From: Bacteroidales bacterium
GTDB lineage: Bacteria; Bacteroidota; Bacteroidia; Bacteroidales; P3
NCBI GenBank assembly: GCA_016283745.1
Contig: JAEENM010000078.1
Coordinates: 1 to 32,109 of the forward strand
Direction: 5' to 3'
Length of the DNA: 32,109 bases
Shown here: positions 23,512 through 31,711 of the stretch, in pieces
Layout of the letters: every line of letters starts with the position of its first letter
How positions within the stretch are numbered: the stretch's first letter is position 1
Notes under the pieces: generated by a model
What the model saw: the letters and a program-made list of their open reading frames with translations, nothing else
Told to the model about the DNA's origin: nothing
The model's database searches: none
Made by a program: the position numbers and the translations under genes

Positions 23512-25272
23512 CTATCTCCTCACCGTCCATTCGTAGGTGTTTTCGTTTTTCTTTGTATCGCCTATTATTAGCCGTACATTGTTAGTTCCGGCATTCAGTT
23601 TGTCGGCGGCTACGGTCAGCGATGACGTCTTGCCGTCGAATTCAGCGAGGGTCCAGTTTCCGTTCACATAACAATGGTAGTAGGCGATACCCGAAAGGTT
23701 GTCGGACACTTTAATAATCAACTCGTTGCCTTTCAACGGCTTGGTGTTGCTGAAATTGGAAGGTGTGGCTGTGGGGGCTGTGGTGTCCATGGCGATGGCG
23801 AAACTGCCGAAAGTGCGCACGTCGGCTACCACAAAGCCTTTCTCCACGCGGCTTTGCTGTGCAAACATCTGTCGGCCCCAGGTGGAGACGATAAGCAGTT
23901 TGTCTTTCATAGTGCGATAGCGGTCAGGAATCCTGATTTTCAGCTGGTAGGTCTTATGCGGCGGCAGGTCGGTATTCACCAGTCGCAGCGTGTAGATGTT
24001 TGATAGCAGTTTGGAGTTGCCCGGTGAGGCGGTGGTGAAATCGAGGTAGTCGTTCTCGTAGATGGTGTATTCGTTCATCTCGAAACCGAAATCGCCTTTC
24101 TGGTGGGTATTTTTGAGGTAGTATGCCAGCGGGATGTAGCGTGCAAGTGCTTTCTGCTTGGCGGGCGCTGCAGGTTTCTGTTCCACAGACTGCACGTAGA
24201 AAGTCTTGGTGGTTACGTTGTCGGCGAAATCGGTGACGGTGTAGGTGATGGTATGCACGTCGTTGTCGGTGAAATAGATATATCCGCCGTCGCTGTGGGC
24301 CTTGCACAGTCCGGCATTATGCCCTTTCAGCACGCGGCTGAGCAGGTAGGGGGTGCGTTTGTTGATATACAGCGGGTAGTCTATCATTGCGTTGATGGCA
24401 CGTGTCTCCTCGAACATAAAGGCGGTGTCCTGATAGCTGTAAACCAGTTTGTCGTCGGCGGTGAGCAGTACACGGTAAACCCCGTTGCGACCCGTGGATC
24501 CGTCCGATGCGTCGGATGTGTGTATTCCGAGGTAGAACTTGCCGCTGATTTTCACCGTGTCGCCCATGGGATGCGGCTTTGGAGCCGATTTTTTGCCCTT
24601 GCCTTTCTTTGGTGTCGGCGTAGTGGTCTGGGCGTAGAGCGAAAGGGGCTCGTTTTTGCCGTTGATGGTGGTGCTTTCGCCGAAAGGATAGATACGTATG
24701 TCGTGGATGGTGGGGGCGGTGTTGTCCTTCATGTAATATCCGAAAAGCAGAGGGTTGATGGTTTTGTCGTTGTTGGCGTAGCGCAGCTCGAAATGCAGGT
24801 GCGGACCGCCTGAACCGCCTGTGTTGCCTGCGTTGGCAATCTGGTCGCCGCTGCGCACGGGAAGCGTCTCGGGCGAAATCTCCACGTCGAGGTCGAAAGT
24901 GTGGTTTGTGTATTGGTATTTCTCAACCCAGTCGGCAATTTTTCCGCAGAAATTGTTGAGGTGCATATACACGCTTTTATAGCCGTTTGGGTGGGTGATA
25001 TAAACGATTTTGCCGCCGCCGTAGCCCGACACCTTGATTCGCGACACATATCCGTCGCCGACGGCATATACAGGCTCGCCCACAACGCCGCCCACGCGCA
25101 GGTCGAGGCCCGAATGGAAATGGTTGGAACGGAACTCGCCGAAAGTGCCCGACGCCTGAAGAGGCAGGTTGATGGGGGAAATGAAGTAGTTCTGCGGGAA
25201 TTTGCTCTTCTGCGAATGCAGCACACCCACGGACAATACGACAATGGCGGAGAGGCACAAAATACGTTTCAT
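23512..25272 (-). CDS. Exported M23-family metallopeptidase (peptidoglycan endopeptidase type)
   Basis: The 586-residue product starts with a signal peptide (1-20, cut before QKSK). The LytM domain follows directly, at about 30-165. Zinc and catalytic residues are present: H53-x3-D57 in HFHSGLD, H104 in VYMHL, and H158-L-H160 in GPHLHFELR. All four are intact, so an active Gly-x or cross-bridge endopeptidase is expected. After about residue 190 come long beta-rich segments resembling several Ig-like modules (for example NGKNEPLSLYAQ, FTDNDVHTITYTVTDFADN, DNLSGIAYYHCYVNG), with a Pro/Lys-rich linker at about 211-227. A peptidase at the very N terminus with a large C-terminal beta region is a common Bacteroidota layout, probably acting in the periplasm in cell-wall remodelling. 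There is no T9SS sorting domain. Confidence 0.9.
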   Translation of the reverse strand: MKRILCLSAIVVLSVGVLHSQKSKFPQNYFISPINLPLQASGTFGEFRSNHFHSGLDLRVGGVVGEPVYAVGDGYVSRIKVSGYGGGKIVYITHPNGYKSVYMHLNNFCGKIADWVEKYQYTNHTFDLDVEISPETLPVRSGDQIANAGNTGGSGGPHLHFELRYANNDKTINPLLFGYYMKDNTAPTIHDIRIYPFGESTTINGKNEPLSLYAQTTTPTPKKGKGKKSAPKPHPMGDTVKISGKFYLGIHTSDASDGSTGRNGVYRVLLTADDKLVYSYQDTAFMFEETRAINAMIDYPLYINKRTPYLLSRVLKGHNAGLCKAHSDGGYIYFTDNDVHTITYTVTDFADNVTTKTFYVQSVEQKPAAPAKQKALARYIPLAYYLKNTHQKGDFGFEMNEYTIYENDYLDFTTASPGNSKLLSNIYTLRLVNTDLPPHKTYQLKIRIPDRYRTMKDKLLIVSTWGRQMFAQQSRVEKGFVVADVRTFGSFAIAMDTTAPTATPSNFSNTKPLKGNELIIKVSDNLSGIAYYHCYVNGNWTLAEFDGKTSSLTVAADKLNAGTNNVRLIIGDTKKNENTYEWTVRR

Positions 25273-25312
25273 GGCGACAAAAGTTGTTTTAAGTTAGTGG
25301 ATTTTAATGTTG

Positions 25313-25320
25313 CAAAATTA
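25313..25320 (-). promoter_or_regulatory. -7 element of the M23 peptidase gene
   Basis: On the minus strand 25320 to 25313 reads TAATTTTG followed by C, matching TAnnTTTG, 40 bases before the start codon. No TTTG is found at the normal distance. Confidence 0.6.
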
Positions 25321-25406
25321 CGTATTCCGCACGAAAAACGGATTGCTTTGGCAAAACAATTTTAAACAGCGCGATGTGGAATGTGTGTTTTCTCCAAAAC
25401 GACAAC

Positions 25407-25437
25407 AAAAAAAACGACCGGCAAACTGTCGGTCGTT
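25407..25437 (-). terminator. Rho-independent terminator of the first T9SS paralogue
   Basis: AACGACCG (25413-25420) and CGGTCGTT (25430-25437) form the stem, extendable by three pairs including one G-T. On the minus strand it is followed by a run of eight T (25414-25407). It begins 28 bases after the stop codon. Confidence 0.85.
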
Positions 25438-25465
25438 GTCTGTTTTGAAAAAAGTATAATAGACG

Positions 25466-25880
25466 CTATTTCTTCACCAACCTGCGCACGGCGGTGCGTC
25501 CGTCGGTGGTTGTGATGCTCAATGCGTAGATGCCTTTCTGCAATGCCGAAATGTTGATGTCGGAAGCAGTGTGCGGTACCGCGATTGTGCGGCCTGTAAG
25601 GTCGATGGCGCAGGCGGTTTTAACTTCGCCTCCGGCAACAGTGACTTTATCGGTGGCCGGGTTGGGATATATGGTGATTTCGGGAGTCTTGGCGGTGCTG
25701 ATGCCGTTTTCATCCGAAATATAAATCCTTCGTGTCAGTGTGTCGCTCAAACCTGTGGAGCCGCTGCTTGTTACCAGCGATATGGTGTGCCAGCCGAGGG
25801 TTGTCTCGAAAACTGGATTGCGTTGGTAGCAGATGTTGGTGGTGTCGATAATCCAATGGAAATCCTCGAGGTCGGGCAGG
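25466..25880 (-). repeat. 415-bp 3' repeat, copy A (partner at 27163-27577)
   Basis: This segment aligns without any gap to 27163-27577. By hand I count about 29 differences in 415 bases (about 93% identity), with the outermost 36 bases accounting for eight. Identity falls sharply just beyond 25880/27577. Confidence 0.9.
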
Positions 25881-27031
25881 TCTGTTTGCAGCAAATCGTT
25901 GGTGAGACGTGCACGGTTTTGCAGATGCAACGTGCGAACGTCGCTGCCGCTGTAGCCCGAAACGAAATAGGTGAAATCGGAATGGGGTGTGCGCGGGGCC
26001 GATACAGAGCCGATTATTCTGTTGCCGCCAGAGTATTCGGTAAGTATGCACGAGAAAGCCTCGCCAATAGGTATTGCGGCAATTTGGTTGGAGTCGATTA
26101 TCACAGAAGGGTTTGAATTCAAGAACCATTCGTATTTCATATATCCGTCGGGAGCTTTGAATGTTATGCTGTTGTTTTTCATCACAATGGGTAGGGTGGT
26201 AAGTCTCAGGTTGTCGTAATCGACGGTGTAATATGCATAACCGCAGTGTTCTATTGCTCCTTGGCCGCACGAGAATGTGGTGAATCGCAATTTGATCCTT
26301 TGTCCGCGGTATGGAAGCAGGTTTACGGCAATTGGAGTCCAGTCGGTGTAGTTGTAGAATGTGTTGGAAGTAGTAGCCCCGACTGGGTAGCCGATGCCGT
26401 TGTGCCATGTAAGAGGGATGCTGCTGGTGGAGCCTTGTGCCATCGGGTCTTGCACTATGAAATCCATATTGGCGAGTACTCGGTTGTTAAGGTCGAGTAT
26501 TTCCACCAACATACGTGGCTGCTGTATTGATGGATGCAATGGATTGTACATCAACGCTGCAAAATTGACTTTCAACATATCGTACAGCGAAGTGTCAACG
26601 GTAAACGTGTATGAAATGGCCTGGCATATATACGATCCTCGGAAACATCCCACTCTAACAGATGATGACCTGCCTTGCGGTATACAACGTAAGTTATTGT
26701 TTGTCAGGGTGTCTCGTTGGCTGGTGTCGGTATGTACCGTGTGGCGGCTTACAATATTTGGGTTTGCCCAATTGAATCCGTATGCCATAGGCCCGTTGTC
26801 TATTATGCCGACATTGGAGTAAGGTCCCAAATGAGTGGGTGAGTTACTGCTACTCCAACCGTTGTTGTATTGGCCTAATCCAGCTGTGTTGTCGGAGAAT
26901 CCGTATGTGCATAACACATAGCTGGCGTGAAGACTGTCGTAATTGAAACGGCCTATTATATTTTGTGCCTGCGCAGAAACAACGGCAAACAGCGCTGTGG
27001 TTAAAAACGAGAGGTGTATTATTTTTTTCAT
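25466..27031 (-). CDS. T9SS type A cargo protein, paralogue A
   Basis: The 521-residue product has a signal peptide (1-22, SAQAQ end). An N-terminal beta-rich module (about 25-275) begins NIIGRFNYDSLHASYVLCTYG and contains CGYAYYTVDYDNLRL, a jelly-roll-like pattern also seen in carbohydrate-binding folds. An Ig-like stretch (about 280-345) follows, then a PKD-like segment (about 350-435, FHWIIDTTNICY, HTISLVTSSG). A Por-secretion sorting domain (about 445-521) has IYPNPATD and ends RRLVKK. It should be exported by the T9SS and held at the cell surface. The neighbouring minus-strand gene is a paralogue with the same layout. The last 415 bases of the two genes are almost identical. No enzyme motif was seen, and the ligand is unknown. 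A terminator between the two genes implies separate transcripts. Confidence 0.85.
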   Translation of the reverse strand: MKKIIHLSFLTTALFAVVSAQAQNIIGRFNYDSLHASYVLCTYGFSDNTAGLGQYNNGWSSSNSPTHLGPYSNVGIIDNGPMAYGFNWANPNIVSRHTVHTDTSQRDTLTNNNLRCIPQGRSSSVRVGCFRGSYICQAISYTFTVDTSLYDMLKVNFAALMYNPLHPSIQQPRMLVEILDLNNRVLANMDFIVQDPMAQGSTSSIPLTWHNGIGYPVGATTSNTFYNYTDWTPIAVNLLPYRGQRIKLRFTTFSCGQGAIEHCGYAYYTVDYDNLRLTTLPIVMKNNSITFKAPDGYMKYEWFLNSNPSVIIDSNQIAAIPIGEAFSCILTEYSGGNRIIGSVSAPRTPHSDFTYFVSGYSGSDVRTLHLQNRARLTNDLLQTDLPDLEDFHWIIDTTNICYQRNPVFETTLGWHTISLVTSSGSTGLSDTLTRRIYISDENGISTAKTPEITIYPNPATDKVTVAGGEVKTACAIDLTGRTIAVPHTASDINISALQKGIYALSITTTDGRTAVRRLVKK

Positions 27032-27103
27032 GTTGTTTGTGTGTTTTGTGGTTAAACTGTGTGTTGTTTAATCAGATGACACATATATTACTGTTTTTGA
27101 AAC

Positions 27104-27140
27104 AATAAAAAAAGAGAATGTCGCAAAAGACATCCTCTTT
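27104..27140 (-). terminator. Rho-independent terminator of the second T9SS paralogue
   Basis: AAAGAGAATGTC (27111-27122) and GACATCCTCTTT (27129-27140) form a 12-bp stem with one G-T pair and a 6-base loop. On the minus strand it runs into a T tract (27110-27104). It lies 22 bases after the stop codon. Confidence 0.85.
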
Positions 27141-27162
27141 TCAGTATTTTAGAACTTTGTCG

Positions 27163-27577
27163 CTATTTCTTTACTAATCTTCGCACTACTGTGCGGCCGT
27201 CGGTGGTGGTGATGCTCAATGCGTAGATGCCTTTCTGCAGTCCCGAAATGTTGATATCGGAGGCAGTGTGCGGTACCGCGATTGTGCGGCCTGTAAGGTC
27301 GATGGCGCAGGCCGTTTTAACTTCGCCTCCGGCAACGGTGACTTTATCGGTGGCGGGGTTGGGATAAATCCTGATTTCGGGAGTCTTGGCGGTGCTGATT
27401 CCGTTTTCATCCGAAATATAAATCCTTCGTGTCAGCGTGTCGCTCAAACCTGTGGAGCCGCTGCTTGTTACCAGCGATATGGTGTGCCAGCCGAGGGTTG
27501 TCTCGAACACAGGGTCGTGCTGGTAGCAGATGTTGGTGGAATCGATAATCCAATGGAAATCCTCGAGGTCGGGCAGG
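27163..27577 (-). repeat. 415-bp 3' repeat, copy B (partner at 25466-25880)
   Basis: This is the same gap-free segment as in paralogue A. It covers part of the PKD-like domain and the whole sorting domain. Confidence 0.9.
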
Positions 27578-28644
27578 GGGGTGTTTGTAGTGGTGTCGAA
27601 AAGTTTTGCAAGGTTGTTCAGATGCAGTGTGTAGAGGTCTTGGTTTTCTGGATTTTTGACATACCAGTATGTGAAGTCGGAATGCGGACGGCGCGGCACG
27701 GATTTGGAACGCAATATCTTGGTGTTGCCGAAAAGGTCGGTGAGTCTGCACGAAAAGTCGGCACCTCTCGGTATGGCGGTCGTCTGTACGGAGTCGAACA
27801 CCGTTGTGGGATCCGAGTCGAGTATCCATTCATATTTGTAAAATCCGTCGGGAGCCCTGAACGTTATGTCGTTGCTTTTGGTCACCACAGGTAGTGTGGA
27901 CATGGCAAGGAAATCGTAATCAACTGTGTAGTACATATATGCGTTGTGGAGGGCAGCTCCGCCGCCGCAAGAGAATGTGGTGAAACGGAGTTTGATGGTG
28001 CGGCTGTGATATTGCGAGATGTTGAAGGCCACCGCCGTCCAATCGTGATATATGAAATTCTGATACCCGTTGTGCCAATTTAATCGCAGACCGGCGAACG
28101 AGCTGTATTGCGAGTGCCCCATAATCCAGAAATAACTCAACCGCTGGTCGGTGGAGTCGAGTATCTCTATCATTATTCGTGGCTCGTTTTGGCCTTGCAC
28201 ATTGCTGTATAATGCGGCAAAATTCACGGCCAACATGTCGCTCTGTGTTGTGTCAACAATTAAAGTGTAGGATATCGCTTGACAGAAATAACTGCCGTAG
28301 CGGCAACCAACACGGACGGCCGTGCTTCTTCCGGGAGGTATGCATCTCAGGCTGTCTTTTGCTATCGAGTCGGTGGATGCGGTGTCGGTGTGTACAGTGT
28401 GGCGGCTGGCGGGGAGGCGGTCATCGCCATATCTGTTAGGACCGTAGTCGATAATTCCCACACTGGAGTATGGACCAGCGTAAGCGCCTGAGTAGTTGTC
28501 GAAACGGTTATATGTGCCGTAGGTACACAACACATTTGGCGCACGCAAATTGTCGTAATTGAAACGGCCTATAACATTCTGCGCTTGCATAGAAACGACA
28601 GCAAGCATAGTGGCGATAATCAGAAAGGGTAATATTTTTGTCAT
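27163..28644 (-). CDS. T9SS type A cargo protein, paralogue B
   Basis: I start at the ATG at 28644, directly before the signal peptide (MTKILPFLIIATMLAVVSMQAQ), giving 493 residues; the longer frame to 28689 would put 15 polar residues in front of it. The layout follows paralogue A: N-terminal module NVIGRFNYDNLRAPNVLCTYG, shared blocks SRHTVHTDT, LRCIPPGRS and RFTTFSCGGG, then Ig/PKD-like parts and a sorting domain ending RRLVKK. The first two thirds differ from A in many residues and several insertions, while the last 138 residues are nearly the same. It is divergent from parC. No TAnnTTTG element was found before the start. Confidence 0.85.
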   Translation of the reverse strand: MTKILPFLIIATMLAVVSMQAQNVIGRFNYDNLRAPNVLCTYGTYNRFDNYSGAYAGPYSSVGIIDYGPNRYGDDRLPASRHTVHTDTASTDSIAKDSLRCIPPGRSTAVRVGCRYGSYFCQAISYTLIVDTTQSDMLAVNFAALYSNVQGQNEPRIMIEILDSTDQRLSYFWIMGHSQYSSFAGLRLNWHNGYQNFIYHDWTAVAFNISQYHSRTIKLRFTTFSCGGGAALHNAYMYYTVDYDFLAMSTLPVVTKSNDITFRAPDGFYKYEWILDSDPTTVFDSVQTTAIPRGADFSCRLTDLFGNTKILRSKSVPRRPHSDFTYWYVKNPENQDLYTLHLNNLAKLFDTTTNTPLPDLEDFHWIIDSTNICYQHDPVFETTLGWHTISLVTSSGSTGLSDTLTRRIYISDENGISTAKTPEIRIYPNPATDKVTVAGGEVKTACAIDLTGRTIAVPHTASDINISGLQKGIYALSITTTDGRTVVRRLVKK

Positions 28645-28834
28645 AATGTTGCTTTTATTTATAATTTTATATATGACACTTCTAGTCAACGTTCTGAAAC
28701 ACAGTTTAACGATTATTTTTGAAAAAGAGGAAAACTACCCCGAAAAACAGCCCTGAAAAGTTGTGAAAAAACGGGGTTTGATAACTTGATGAAAAAAAAC
28801 GTCAAAAGGCAGTCCGAAAACCATATTTTTTTCG

Positions 28835-28842
28835 TATTTTTG
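28835..28842 (+). promoter_or_regulatory. -7 element of parC
   Basis: TATTTTTG at 28835-28842, followed by C, matches TAnnTTTG. The start codon is 46 bases downstream. No TTTG was found 19-21 bases upstream. Confidence 0.6.
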
Positions 28843-28888
28843 CACGGAATTTTACACATTTGAAAAACGAAGAAATATTTATAGAACA

Positions 28889-31693
28889 ATGGCAGAAGAA
28901 AACGAAGAAAAAAATCTCGACAAGCCTTTGACACACAGCGAATCGACGCACAGCGACAACGACAACGGCACCACCATCTCGCTAGAGGGCATGTATCAGG
29001 ATTGGTTCCTTACCTACGCCTCGTACACCATTATGGACCGTGCTATCCCCACGCTGAAGGACGGCCTCAAACCCGTGCAGCGTCGCATACTGCACTCCAT
29101 GCGCGAACTGGAGGACGGCCGCTACAACAAAGTGGCCAACATAGTGGGTAACACCATGAAATACCACCCCCACGGCGACGCATCCATCGGCGACGCCCTT
29201 GTGACACTGGGACAGAAGGACCTCCTTATCGACTGTCAGGGTAACTGGGGCAACATACTCACCGGCGACGGCGCTGCCGCACCCCGTTACATCGAGGCAC
29301 GCCTCTCCAAATTCGCCCTCGACGTGGTGTTCAACCCCAAAATCACCGAATGGAAACCGTCCTACGACGGCCGTAACAAAGAGCCGATAACCCTGCCCGT
29401 GAAATTCCCCCTGCTGCTCGCACAAGGCACCGAGGGTATAGGTATGGCTTTTGCCACCAAGATACTGCCGCACAATTTCAACGAGCTTATCGATGCCTCC
29501 ATAGCCTACCTGCGCGACCAGCCTTTCGAGCTGTTCCCCGACTTCCCCACAGGTGGCATGATCGACGTGTCGCGCTACAACGACGGCCTACGCCGCATCA
29601 AAGGCGTCAACGACACCGACGCTGACGACGACCCATACGCCGACCTAGGCGATTTCGACGACTTCGACGACGAGGAAGGCGGCGGTAAACGCAAGAAAAA
29701 CGCACCAAAAGATTCGGCCAACGCCAGCCGTGTGCGCGTGAGGGCAAGGATACAACAGGTGGACAAAAAGACTCTGGTAATCACCGAGTTACCGTTCACC
29801 GTGACTACGCTCAGCCTTATCGACTCCATCGAAGAAGCCAAGGACAAAGGCCGTCTGAAAATCAGCAAAATAGACGACAACACCGCCGAAAACGCCGAGA
29901 TAGTGCTTCATCTGGCGCAGAACGTCTCGCCCGACCAGACCATCGACGCACTTTACAAGTTCACCCTGTGCGAGATACCGCTCTCACCCAACTCTTTCGT
30001 GATCTACAACGACAGGCCGGTGTTCATGTCCATCTCCGAGATGCTGCGCAAATCCACCGACTACACGCTGGACCTGCTCAGCTGGGAGCTGCGGATACTC
30101 ATCGACGAGCTGGAGAGCAGCTGGCACTATATTTCGTTGGAAAAGATATTCTTCGAAAAAGGCATCTACAAAGAGCTCGAGAAAAAAAACTACGACACTT
30201 GGGAAGACCAGCTTACGGGCATCGAACGCCGTTTCGACGAATACCGCGACCTGCTGAAACGCGAGATCACACGAGAGGATGTGGAGAAACTTTGCGAGAA
30301 ACCTGTCCGCAAGATTTCCAAGTTCGATATCAAGAAAGCCGACGAGCAGCTGGCCGACATCGAAAAACGTCTGGAGGAGGCCCGCTACAACCTCGACCAC
30401 ATCGTGGATTACACCATCGACTATTTCAAACGTATCAAGGAGAAATACGGCAAAGGCCGCGAGCGCAAGACGGAGATCCGCAACTTCGAAAATATTGAAG
30501 CTGTGACCGTTACGGTGGCCAACCAGAAGCTCTGCGTGAACAAGAAAGAGGGCTTTGCAGGCTACGACCTGAAAAAGGACGAAAACGTGGAATATGTGTG
30601 CGACTGCTCCGACATCGACGACATCATCGCTTTCCGCAAGGACGGCACTTTTGTGGTCTCCAAGGTGCAGTCGAAAGGATTCCTCGGCACCGCCGAATGC
30701 AAGGAGCTGATTTATGTGAGTGTGTTTCGCCGCAACGACGAACGTACCATCTACAACATGGTATATAGCGACGGGCCTTTCGGCAACGTGATGGTGAAAC
30801 GATTCTCCGTTACGGGCATCACCCGCGACAAGAACTACGACCTAACCAAAGGCACCAAGGGCACCAAAGTGCTCTATTTCTCGGCAAATCCCAACGGCGA
30901 GGCCGAGGTGATAACCGTCCACCACAAAGCCAAACCCAAGCTGAAAAAGATACGTTTCGACTTCGATTTCGCCGAGATTGCCATCAAAGGACGTGCTGCC
31001 GCAGGTAACATACTGACACGCAACGCCGTGCAGAAAATCACCGTGAAAGGGGAGGGAGTATCAACCCTCGGCGCACGCCAGATTTGGTACGACGAAAGCA
31101 TCAAACGTCTCAACGTGGAGGGACGCGGCACGCTGCTGGGCGATTTCAAAGGCACCGACCGCATTCTGTCCATCACACGCTCGGGATATTTCCGCACCTG
31201 CAACTTCGACCTCAGCAACCATTTCGACGACGATATGATTGCCATACGCAAATTCAATCCCAACACCATCATAACCGCTGTGTATCAGGACGGTGAGAAC
31301 AAAAACTTCTACATCAAACGTTTCAAGGTGGAGGATCTGGACAAGAAACTGCCCTTTATCGACGAAAGCACCGAGGACAGCCTCATCGACTACGCTTTCG
31401 ACACTTTCCCGCGTCTGGAGGTGGTTTACGACACCGAGAACTCCAACAAAAAGATACCTTCGGAGATAATCGAGGTCACCGATTTCATCGGCGTGAAAGG
31501 CTACAAGGCCAAAGGCAAACGCATCACCACCTCGATTGTCGAGAAGTTCACTTGGCTCGACCCGTTGCCTGAACCAGAACCCGAACCCGAGCCGGAGCCC
31601 GAACAAGGTCCGACGGACGGCGCGCCCTCTCCCGACGAACTCAACCCAGAATTCGACCCCGACGCCGATGTCATTCAGGGAACTTTGTTTTAA
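28889..31693 (+). CDS. parC: DNA topoisomerase IV subunit A (ParC/GyrA family)
   Basis: The 934-residue product is a type IIA topoisomerase breakage-reunion subunit, which unlinks daughter chromosomes with ParE. The catalytic tyrosine is Y134 in APRYIEARLS, after the DNA-binding region KPVQRRILHSM and KYHPHGDASIGDALV. The tower and coiled-coil parts follow. The C-terminal part (about 520-890) has weakly conserved propeller blades and no GyrA box of the QRRGGKG type, which favours ParC. Two features are unusual. At about 235-280 an acidic insert (repeated DDxxADLGDFDDFDDEE, then KRKK) interrupts the segment where relatives go from NDGLR straight to VRVRA. Near the C terminus a Pro-Glu repeat (about 890-905) is followed by an acidic tail. 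The first 30 residues are polar and disordered-looking. Confidence 0.92.
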   Translation: MAEENEEKNLDKPLTHSESTHSDNDNGTTISLEGMYQDWFLTYASYTIMDRAIPTLKDGLKPVQRRILHSMRELEDGRYNKVANIVGNTMKYHPHGDASIGDALVTLGQKDLLIDCQGNWGNILTGDGAAAPRYIEARLSKFALDVVFNPKITEWKPSYDGRNKEPITLPVKFPLLLAQGTEGIGMAFATKILPHNFNELIDASIAYLRDQPFELFPDFPTGGMIDVSRYNDGLRRIKGVNDTDADDDPYADLGDFDDFDDEEGGGKRKKNAPKDSANASRVRVRARIQQVDKKTLVITELPFTVTTLSLIDSIEEAKDKGRLKISKIDDNTAENAEIVLHLAQNVSPDQTIDALYKFTLCEIPLSPNSFVIYNDRPVFMSISEMLRKSTDYTLDLLSWELRILIDELESSWHYISLEKIFFEKGIYKELEKKNYDTWEDQLTGIERRFDEYRDLLKREITREDVEKLCEKPVRKISKFDIKKADEQLADIEKRLEEARYNLDHIVDYTIDYFKRIKEKYGKGRERKTEIRNFENIEAVTVTVANQKLCVNKKEGFAGYDLKKDENVEYVCDCSDIDDIIAFRKDGTFVVSKVQSKGFLGTAECKELIYVSVFRRNDERTIYNMVYSDGPFGNVMVKRFSVTGITRDKNYDLTKGTKGTKVLYFSANPNGEAEVITVHHKAKPKLKKIRFDFDFAEIAIKGRAAAGNILTRNAVQKITVKGEGVSTLGARQIWYDESIKRLNVEGRGTLLGDFKGTDRILSITRSGYFRTCNFDLSNHFDDDMIAIRKFNPNTIITAVYQDGENKNFYIKRFKVEDLDKKLPFIDESTEDSLIDYAFDTFPRLEVVYDTENSNKKIPSEIIEVTDFIGVKGYKAKGKRITTSIVEKFTWLDPLPEPEPEPEPEPEQGPTDGAPSPDELNPEFDPDADVIQGTLF

Positions 31694-31711
31694 TGAAGTA
31701 AATTACTAAAA

